The notes under the pieces: model-generated
The model's database searches: none
The model's input: the letters and a program-made list of their open reading frames with translations, nothing else
Told to the model about the DNA's origin: nothing
From: Rhyacophila brunnea
Lineage: Eukaryota > Arthropoda > Insecta > Trichoptera > Rhyacophilidae
NCBI GenBank assembly: GCA_022495005.1
Contig: JAGYXB010000062.1
Coordinates: 372,001-436,000 of the forward strand
Direction of reading: 5' to 3'
DNA: 64,000 nt
Shown here: positions 24,121-34,600 of the stretch, piece by piece
How the letters are laid out: each line of letters opens with the position of its first letter
Position numbering within the stretch: the first letter of the stretch is position 1
Translations under genes and position numbers: made by a program

Positions 24121-24199
24121 GTTGGATTGGTATAAATATGTAGATAATATAATAATAGCCCGTAGTGGATTGGTATAAATATGTAGATAATATAATAAT

Positions 24200-25387
24200 T
24201 ATATCACCTGTTGTTATGCTATCTTTCACGTAGTAATATCGGATTGATTAATAAAATTTTTAAAAAAAAATCTTTCATTCCTTCAGTAGATTCAAATTTG
24301 CCATATTAATATGACTATATTGTAATCTATGGAAATTAGTAGCCTTTAAGTAATTATTCAATAAAAAAAATAGTGTGTGAACAGCCACAAAGAATTATTT
24401 AAAAAAATCAAATTTGGAATAGAATTACGTTATCTATAGAATTAAACCAGTGACAACGCTGGCAGACTATGCAAAGATTTCGAATCGTTCCAAAATTATA
24501 GTTTTTTCACCGCAAAAAAATTAAGTGCGCCAATGTGTACATAGTAACATTTGAATAAAAATAATTAGTTATATCTGTCAATAAAGGATTAGAATATATT
24601 AAGCAACGAAGATGTAATTTTGTTAGGCGCGAACAGTAAATATGGCGATCGTATACGGTATGTAAGAAAATATCGGATATAAACCTCACGTACCTGTAAA
24701 ATCATGAAAATTTCTGAAATGTGTTCAATTCAAATGGTAGATAATTCAGTAGCGCACATATCGAAGTGAAGATGTCGAAATAACAATAAAATGTCGCTTA
24801 AATGAGCAGTTGGTGCGTTTTCCAAAATCTCTTAGGATAATAATATATAGGAGATCCTTCGTCATATCTTACAGAGAGTCGAAAAAATCATGATAGAAAT
24901 ATATGCACAAGTTATTTCATTACCTGGTCATATTATGCATATCTCAATATATTATAAGATCTATTTCAGTTGATTCTACGTCTTTATATTGAAGAACTTT
25001 TCTTACAGCTTTCTTTAACAAAAGATGAAATATATTATAATGCAATAATGATTCGCCCCGCTTTTGACAAAATTGCGCCACCGCCTGTTATCAATAAACT
25101 TATGAAGCGAATTTCATAATATGAAAAATTTATAAAGACTATTTGATAGAATATCGTACAATAGACTATTTTTTCAGTTAATTTAATCATTTTTTTTCTT
25201 AGATTGGTAGGTACCTGTTGAATGAAAATACCATATAAGAAAATTTAACACAGAAAATTTTCTGAAACGTAATAGTCTCATAGATATGTAATAATATATT
25301 ATTCAGGATTTCAGATTTATTGGTGTGTTACTATCCCGTAGTGTTTATTTAAATATTTTTAACGATTGTCTTTCTATTTTGTTCCAG
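24200..25387. other. Non-coding DNA upstream of the sarcoglycan ATG
   Basis: AT-rich, with no recognisable element. The last stretch (25365-25387) is a pyrimidine-rich tract ending in TTCCAG, a 3' splice site, so this region is the end of an intron in the sarcoglycan 5'UTR. The promoter and first exon are not identified. Confidence 0.6.
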
Positions 25388-25388
25388 A

Positions 25389-25607
25389 ATGCCCTATAAC
25401 GACACAACAAAAGCAAATCCAGTAAATCACGTGAGAACGACAGACGCGTTGCTCTCGCACCATTCCAGGAAGAATAGCAATATAAAAGTTGGGATTTACG
25501 GTTGGAGAAAACGATGTCTCTACCTCCTCATCCTAGGTCTTATGGTCATGATGATCATAAACTTGGCTTTAACATTATGGGTTTTGAAAGTCATGGACTT
25601 TAATACG
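25389..25607 (+). CDS. Scgdelta: Sarcoglycan coding exon 1
   Basis: Encodes residues 1-73: cytosolic tail, membrane anchor and the start of the ectodomain (ends VMDFNT). The donor is ACG|GTATGT at 25608, phase 0. Reading through the donor adds only a short non-homologous tail before a stop, which supports the splice. The exon itself begins at 25388, after an acceptor AG at 25386-25387 preceded by a pyrimidine-rich run, so the ATG is the second base of the exon and the upstream leader lies in another exon. Confidence 0.93.
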
Positions 25608-28600
25608 GTATGTACCTACTCAACGCTGGCAATATAAATATTGTATTTAAATATCTATTAAGCATAATTTCACCATAATAATAATGTTATTATATTTTTT
25701 ACGAATTTAATAAAACTATTCCTTTTAACATTGTCAGTAATTTAATGTAAGGTGTCCGTTCCTATGATAAACTTTAATTAAAACATTAATGATTAAAAAA
25801 TTGGTTCTTTTTTACATTGATCACAAAACTATAACAAATTTCATAGGTATATAATAATAATATAATATTGTGTATTAATAAAAGCAATACATATTATGGA
25901 ACTCAAATAATATGTTGTACGAAAGTCAACAAAACTCTTTGTTCATGTCGCCATCTACTTTAAAGAAATTTAACTCTGTCAATAATAATCATTATTTTCT
26001 CAGAAGTGTTTTCAAATTATGTATCTTCAATAAAAAAATATTTTTTTGTATTCAAAAAATATTGAAAAGAATAATTAATTATAAAATATCACAAACAATT
26101 GCAATGGTGAGCATTTACTAAAATAAAAGCTCACAACGAAAAAAATATTAAATTCTGAAGGAACCTAATATTTCATTGTTTTCTTATTTTTTTCCTTATG
26201 TATTAAACAGGTATCTCATAAAAATTACAATTTTTGTCCAGTTTTTTTGCATCCTTGACATACATCATAAAGCGTACTTGTTATGGCTATAATTTAAAAT
26301 GACCATGACACACACTTTCTGCATGTTTTTTTTAAACTCGATTGTAAAATATTATGGAGTGATATTAAATAATTATATACCTGCTGATTGTATTGTATTA
26401 TAGTAATATGTACACAATATAAAAATTAATGTTGTTTCTCACATTTTTATGTATTTCATACAGCAGTGCAATAAAAACTGTAAATAATTTTGTGAAATAA
26501 TACGTACCTATTGTATTCTGTACCGTTTTCTTATAGGAAGGAATGGGACATTTACGAATTGTACCAGGGGGACTACAGCTCTTAGGTCAGGCGATGGCTT
26601 TAGATTCCTTATACGCTTCCTCAATAAGGTCACGTAGAGGTCAACCAATTACAATAGAATCTTCTAGAAATTTTTCTATCAACACTAGAGATGGAGATGG
26701 AAGATTGGCAAACAGATTTTTTATTGGTAAGTTATAAAATTTACTTGGAATGTTTCACCTAAAACTATAATGGTATGTATGTAATATCTAGTTTAATATT
26801 TTTTTATATTTTGACAAAATGTTGGTGTCATGACTCACACTTTTCAATGAATAATGTGAGTTCTGTCATCAAGGCCTATCTATTCAATCAGGAATATCTA
26901 CTTCTCATAGTGTGATCTGTGTGACTTACTCGCTCATTAATATTCGAGAGAGTTCAATACTTTTCTTCTAATTACAAAAAAACAGTGCTCTGGTGTTTAT
27001 TTGCGATTATCTCAAATCTTGATTTATGGAATATGTGAGTTATTACTCTAGGCAACACAACTACACTTAATAATCAACAATAATCTAATTGGTACAGTAC
27101 TCGCCTCTAAAACCGTCAGTCGACAGTCCGGTCTCGTAGCTAGCAAAAAACGTGCTGCTCTTTCAATGTATATTATTGATCCATTCCATTGGTCCAATGA
27201 GCTATATGAATAGATAACGAACATTCCTCGTAAAAAATCTCTTAATATACTTACCCCTTCATGGTGTTATATTTCAAATAAAATGGTAAATTAATAAATT
27301 CACAATTATCTGTGCCCATGCTTTTCATTTTATTAAAACAATATTTCCATTTTATGAACTGGAATATATTATACAGTCTGATTGAAAATACAAGCATTTT
27401 ACTATTACCATAATAAATAATTTCAAAATAAATAAGATAAGCACACTGCACACAGTCCATTAATAAAAGTATACCGAGATTATTAGGCCAAAAGAACGTA
27501 CCTAAGGGATGATTTGCAATATATTTTTTTACCCAAATGTAAGAAGGGTTTTATTAGTTCGATAACCATTATCGTTAGGAATTTTGATTCGACCAAATTA
27601 AAAATTCAAAACAATCTTACCTCCGTAATACTTAGGCATTTAATTAATACTATCGACCGAAGGTACTTTACGGAATTTGAATTTAAATTCTAATGGATTT
27701 AAGTTTTGTACCAACGACTCCATTTGAGTCAGGTATAATATGAGAGTATTATTGAATACCTATTATTTTTTCAATATAGGTATCTCATTAGTTAACTCCA
27801 TTAATTCCCAATACGTTACCATTGTTCCGAGAATTGACGATTTTACACCTCTTGAGTGTTAGCAGCATTTTTATTGTTTATAATTACTACTGATCTATTA
27901 TTAGGTTTTGACGATGTATAATACGCTTATAGGGTGTATTATTATTGATAAGGTAGGGGGCTTTTTACAAACACTTTAACTGTTCATAATTTCTTTGTTA
28001 TATTTTTTTATTGTCATCTTTGACTAAATAGGTAGGTGACAAAGTTTTTACCTACTTTAATCTATTGATTTTATTGATTTGTTATATAAGTTAGAGCAGT
28101 GAAGTCCACAGCGAATGGGTTTTAAAAGTGTTGCCTCAACTGTAGAATCTGTATGGCCTTTCGTCCCAACAGAAAAGTAGGTATGCAATTTTATTTCGAA
28201 TTGCGCTCAAAATGAAGGCATTGTTTTGTTCTACCTAGTTAATGCGAATCAACGTTTGCCACTATGAAGGTAGTTAAAAGTAAACATTGAAACCGACTCA
28301 CAGATGTACATCTTGATAATTGCATTCAGACGGGAGTGACAAGGAACTCACTGAGAATTGAAAAAATTGTAGAGGAAGGTGAATGCCATCTTTACACTAA
28401 TTATTTTTACTTTTACTCACACTTATTTCAAGATAATTTTTAATTTTTATTTTATTTATAAATAAATAATTAATGTAGGTATGTACGCATTGTATGTTTT
28501 ATTGGAATTCTGATGTCCTAATTTATTTTAAGTAATAGGTATAATAATTATGTATGGTACGATAAAGGACGATGATTAAAAAATATAAAGAAGGAATAAT

Positions 28601-31600
28601 ATGTATAATTAGCTCACCACGCCATTTCAATTTCTGAAAGTAGCTCACATCCTTATTGAGTTTGGAGACCACTGAGTTAGAGTAAATAGTATTCGTTGTC
28701 AGTGTTTCCTTTTGGTGAGTGTACACAGTGCCGTAAGGTCATAGATACGCAAAAATGACTCAAATGGAATAATACAGAACTTAAATCCATTAGAACTTAG
28801 GTATTTATTAAAAAATGTCTCATACAAACTTTTGGCAGCCTCTATAATATTCTGTTGTAATAGGAAATGTAAACATCTTTAAAACCTACTAAATTGTTAC
28901 AGGAAATGACAAAATGGAGTGCCTAACAAATTCATTACGAATTACGGATACGAGAGGGTCATTGCTGTTCTCGGCAGATCCTGAAGAGGTGGTCGTTGGG
29001 GCTGACAGCCTGCGAGCGACGGGCGAGGGTGGCGTCGCTTTCACGGGCTCTGTACAGACGCCGCTGGTCAGGGCATCGTCTGGAAGTCCACTTGTGTAAG
29101 TAGATAACTATATAGCAACAGTCTATTATTTTGTTTAACGAGAGATGTCTAAATTAAACGAATAAAATAAATATGTCAATTGTGATCTACAATGCAACAT
29201 TAATATTGTATAAGAGAAATAAAAGCACTAATTATTATGATATAATCAAAATGACTGGAGTACCTACTTACTGAGCGTATTTTTTTCGTTTACACTAAAT
29301 AATATTTTTCCTTCTAAATTAATTTATTTTTGTTAGCAAATTATTTACTTTTATTTTCCTTATACATACAAACATTTTTAGATAATACTGCTGTAATAAT
29401 AAGTACGCATGTTAACTAACTAAACTTTACTTTTCATTAGTTCAACCTCTACTTTTTTGATTACGAGAACAGATACGTTTTAATTATTATTGTAAATAAC
29501 ATCCCAACCTAAATATTTTTCCTTTATCGTACTATAATTGTAGTATATATGTTTTTTTAAATATTTGTCTTATTTTATTATGTAGATATATTATTTTATA
29601 ATATAATCCAGGAGTCTTCAAACTTTTTGATCGTAAGGCCTCATAGACAAATTTTCATATGCAAGTGGGCCAAGATCTGACTTTTAGTGTGTTTTTTATA
29701 AGTACCTACATATTAAATAAAAATTATAATAATATATTTCTTTATCATTTCTGTATTGATATTTTGAAAGGTTACATCACTTTGCTCAATGAGTATTTTC
29801 TGTATTTGGCTCTACGTACTTGTGCGAAAATGAAATATTTTAAATCTGTCTATAAATTCAATTTGACAAATAAGCATCTTAAAAAACTTTCGATAGTCGG
29901 TACTAGTAAGGTGAACCACACCCATAAACTATTGTCAGCGGAAATGAACAGTTTTTCATTTTCATTAAGGGGGGACATGCTCGTCGAAGGTCAAAATTGA
30001 GTTTTTATTGTATTTTCAAACCATGATCCTGGACACTCCTTAAACGTTGTAGATAATCTATTTATATAATTTTGAAGCCTTATTATCCTTTATAGTTATT
30101 TTAAACATTTGATGACTGCATAAAGTATTTTTGTTACATAAAATAGTATTCTTTTAAACCTCTCGCTCTAATGTTTTGGAATATAGTCATATTTCGGTAC
30201 ATAACTGTACAGTGGTGTTAAGATTTTTTACATTTATTAATTTTTAGACGCATTTATAAAACCATTGGTATAATTTATTACGAGATAATTTTTGTAAAAT
30301 ATTCACGATAAATAATTATATTGATAATCTCTGTGATCCCAAATTTGACAAGAATTAGGCATTTTATTATTCAAAAAATCGGCAAGATTAACACATTTGA
30401 AGATGATTCTAAAGATACTTATTATAAGCTATATCTTCGACCATTCAAGTGTGATAAACATCTTATGAATAATGATTGCTTTATAATAATTATTGACCTA
30501 AGAATAAGGTAGTGTTTTTTTGAAATACGCCATTTCTTTTGTCATTCCCCAGTGGTTAAGCTACAACATACGGCCGTAGCCATAAATTGACAAACTATAA
30601 TTAAAGTAGGAAGTAAAATTATGTTAACGCGCGTATTTGATCATGTACCTAACCGAATTTTTTTTTATTTTTTTTTAAACGGTACATGTTCAAACACGCG
30701 CGTCAATATCATTTTACTCCCTACTTCAATTATAGTTTGTCAATTTATGGCTACGGCCGTATGTTGTAGCATAAACACTGGGAAATGCCAAAAGAAATGG
30801 CGTATTTCAAAAAAACACTACCTTATTCTTAGGTCAATAATTATTATAAAGCAATCATTATTCATAAGGTGTTTATCACACTTGAATGGTCAAAGACATA
30901 GCTTATAATAAGTATCTTTAGAATCATCTTCAAATGTGTTAATCTTGCCGATTTTTTGAATAATAAAATGCCTAATTCTTGTCAAATTTGGGATCACAGA
31001 GATTATCAATATAATTTTTTATCGTGAATATTTTACAAAAATTATCTCGTAATAAATTATACTAATGGTTTTATAAATGCGTCTAAAAATTAATAAATGT
31101 AAAAAATCTAACACCACTGCACAGTTATGTACCGAAATATGACTATATTCCAAAACATTAGAGCGAGAGGTTTAAAAGAATACTATTTTATGTAACAAAA
31201 ATACTTTATGCAGTCATCAAATGTTTAAAATAACTATAAAGGATAATAAGGCTTCAAAATTATATAAATAGATTATCTACAACGTTTAAGGAGTGTCCAG
31301 GATCATGGTTTGAAAATACAATAAAAACTCAATTTTGACCTTCGACGAGCATGTCCCCCCTTAATATACGATTTTTTTGTATACATATATATATATTTTT
31401 AATAATTTTATTAGAGAATAATATCTGAATAAACTTTGAAATATATTCAAACACATATACATGGATTTTTTTTGTAAATAATGAATGTTAAAATATTAAT
31501 TTAATTTGTATATATTCTATATAATTTATATATCAACAAGCAGCCTAAAACTAAATATATGTTAAAACAAAATATGAAGGTTACGAGTCGGATGCAAGGT

Positions 31601-34600
31601 AATTCATATGACAATTATTATATTCTCTCGGGAATACTTTGGCCCGCGGGCCGCAGTTGGGAGACCCCGATCGTTTATAATACAATATAAAATTATTGTA
31701 TTTAAAATAAATATTATAAACGATCAACATTAATAAAAAAATATATTCACGTCATTTTAATAATAGCGCCTGTACACGTGCATGGATTTACTGGCAGCAA
31801 TAGTGCTTATTTTAAACTATCGTGACAATAACAGCTGTTTACACGTAAAAGTTTCTCTAATCTTATTCTTTAAGAGTGAGCGAGGCGTGATGTTGTCATT
31901 TTAGGTGCTATTTCGTACTATTTGACAGGTAGTAAAAATCAGTCAACACGAAAATTCGTTCGTAGTTCATTTTTTTGCCGGCAGGTTCGCCACTATCATT
32001 CTACTGCGCAGGCACAGATCTAAAAATTCCTACTGTCGCATGAAAATTCAGAAGCTTCCATTTTTTTTATTCATGCATGCAATCTTGCCAGCTGCAGGAA
32101 CATACCCATACATTTTTTTGTCCGCAATAATACCTACTGTCAACAGTAAACTCATGCAGTGTAAAAGGGGTATAATATTATAAACATTTTTTAATATTAA
32201 TATATTTCTTTGTGTCTAGACTTGAATCATTGACAAGATCACTAGAGATGAGAGCAGCACATTCAATAAACATCGAATCCAGAGCCGGAGATATTACGGC
32301 CACCTGTCTGACAAGCCTCAAGCTTCAATCAATAGCTGGAGCAGTAAGTAACAAACCTCTCTATGTTATATCATTAAAGGAGACACATTATCGTAAAGAC
32401 GATGAAGTGTTATTTTTATTTTTTTAAATTGTGATAAGGTAAAATATTATGTAAATAAATAGCATTTATCCAAAATTATTAAAAAAAAAAAAAAAAAATT
32501 GACAGCCATAAATGTAAACATGTATCTACTTTTTTTATACAGTAACTGAAATTTGAAATAAATAAAAGCGCAAATAATTATTATTCTGAGAAAAGCACGT
32601 TTAAAAAAAATATAACTATTACCAACATAAAAATCGATTAAAAGTTTTTGAAGGTATTCAAAGTAAAACGTAGTAAAATGCACCGTATTTTAAAGAGAAA
32701 TTAAGCGCGACAGTATAAATTTGCAATATTACAAGAGAGATATTTAAAATAATATTTCCATATGTTTTGTTATATCTACATAACTATGTATTTGACTAAA
32801 AGTAGTTGTAACTCTATCATGTCTATTTTGAAAATGCTAAAGACATTGTGAAAAATCGCACAGTACAAATAACTATTCCTCGCATCAATGTTGCTTATCA
32901 TCTAAAAATAATATTTGAGATGACTTGGTAATAAAGAAGTTTAGCTTATATGAAGTAATGTTGATGTAGCCTATTGATACCATGAAAAGGTGCCTTTAAT
33001 TTATTATTATGTACCTGGATTTGCAACATAATAAATAAACATATATTTATTACAAGATACTTTTACTATTGCATATTATCATAATATTTATCTTATTTGT
33101 TTGGTTAGCACACCATTGGTTGTCTCTTTCCTCTAACAAAACATACAATCAAATTAGAATAAAAAAAAAAAATAGAATTTAACTAATTTATTGATGGTCT
33201 ATATTTTTGTCATTGAAACCATGTTAAGGGGGGACATGCTCAGCGTAGGTCAAAATGGAGCTTTTATTGCATTTTCAAAGCATGATCCTGGACATTCCTT
33301 AAACGTTGTAGATAATCTTTTTATATAATTTTGAAGCCTTATTATCATTTATATTTATTTTAAACATTTGATGACTGCATACAATATTTTTATTACATAA
33401 AATAGTATTCTTTTAAACCACTCACTCTAATGTTTTAGAATATAGTCATATTTCAGTACATAAATGTGCAGTGGTTTTAAATTTTTTTACATTTATTAAT
33501 TTTTAAACGCATTTATAAAACCATCAGTATAATTTATGTTGACATTATTATAGTGAAATATTTACGATAAAAAATTATATTGATAATCTCTGTGATCCCA
33601 AATTTGACAAAAATTACGCATTTTATTAGTATCTTTAGAATTATCTTCAAATGTGTTAATCTTGCTCATTTTTTGAATAATAAAATGCTTTTAATAATTG
33701 TAAAAAATCTTAATACCACTGCACATCTATGTACTAAAATATGACTATATTCTAAAACATTAGAGCGAGAGGTTTAAAAGAATACTATTTTATGTAATAA
33801 AAATACTTTTTGCAGTAATCAAATGCTTAAAATAAATATAAAGAATAATTAGGCTTCAAAATTATATAAATATATTATCTACAACGTTCAAGGAATGTCC
33901 AGGATCATGCTTTGAAAATACAATAAAAGCTCCATTTTGACCTACGCTGAGCATGTCCGCCCTTTGTGAGGATGAATACGTATAAAATATATTACCTATA
34001 AGAAAAACAGTATTCAAAGTTTGATCACAATTTTAAATAGCTTAGATACAATAAAATATATTATTATATATGATACACGATAGACGAGCGATTTAAGCGT
34101 TGGCCTATTGCGTCGTGGGTCCCTGGTTCGAATCCTGGGTCTGACAAGTACACATATTGTTTTTCAATTTTTGTATCAGTCAGAGTATGGACCTAATAGG
34201 TTGAGCAAGTGGCTGACATCCATTTCTCGTAAAAACAAAATCTGTCAATACAAACCTCTACTCTGTGGAGGCCCAGATGATCCTATTAGGGTCGGACATG
34301 GTCGAAAGAAGAATAATATATTTACTTTTTTTATGGTCTGGTAATAATTTTAGTAGGAAAGGGTTGTAATATTAAAAAAATATTAATCACGCTCGTAAAA
34401 TATAGTGGTCATTTTTTAATCACGAACGCAAACAATTCACTGAGTAGTGGTGGTGTATATTTTTCTAGCCACTCTTCCGGTCATTGTTTTCGTTTGATTT
34501 TTTTCGAAATCTCTCATGGCTACACTGAATTGCAAAATAACTGAAAATAGAGAGGGATTTCCCGAAAGCCCCGTCGCAATAACAGACCAGACCACTTGAG

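Noticed and set aside
29659..30908. Several open frames around the palindrome (29659-30000, 30321-30512, 30621-30908)
   Set aside because: They lie in the palindrome arms or their AT-rich edge, have no family resemblance and no codon bias.
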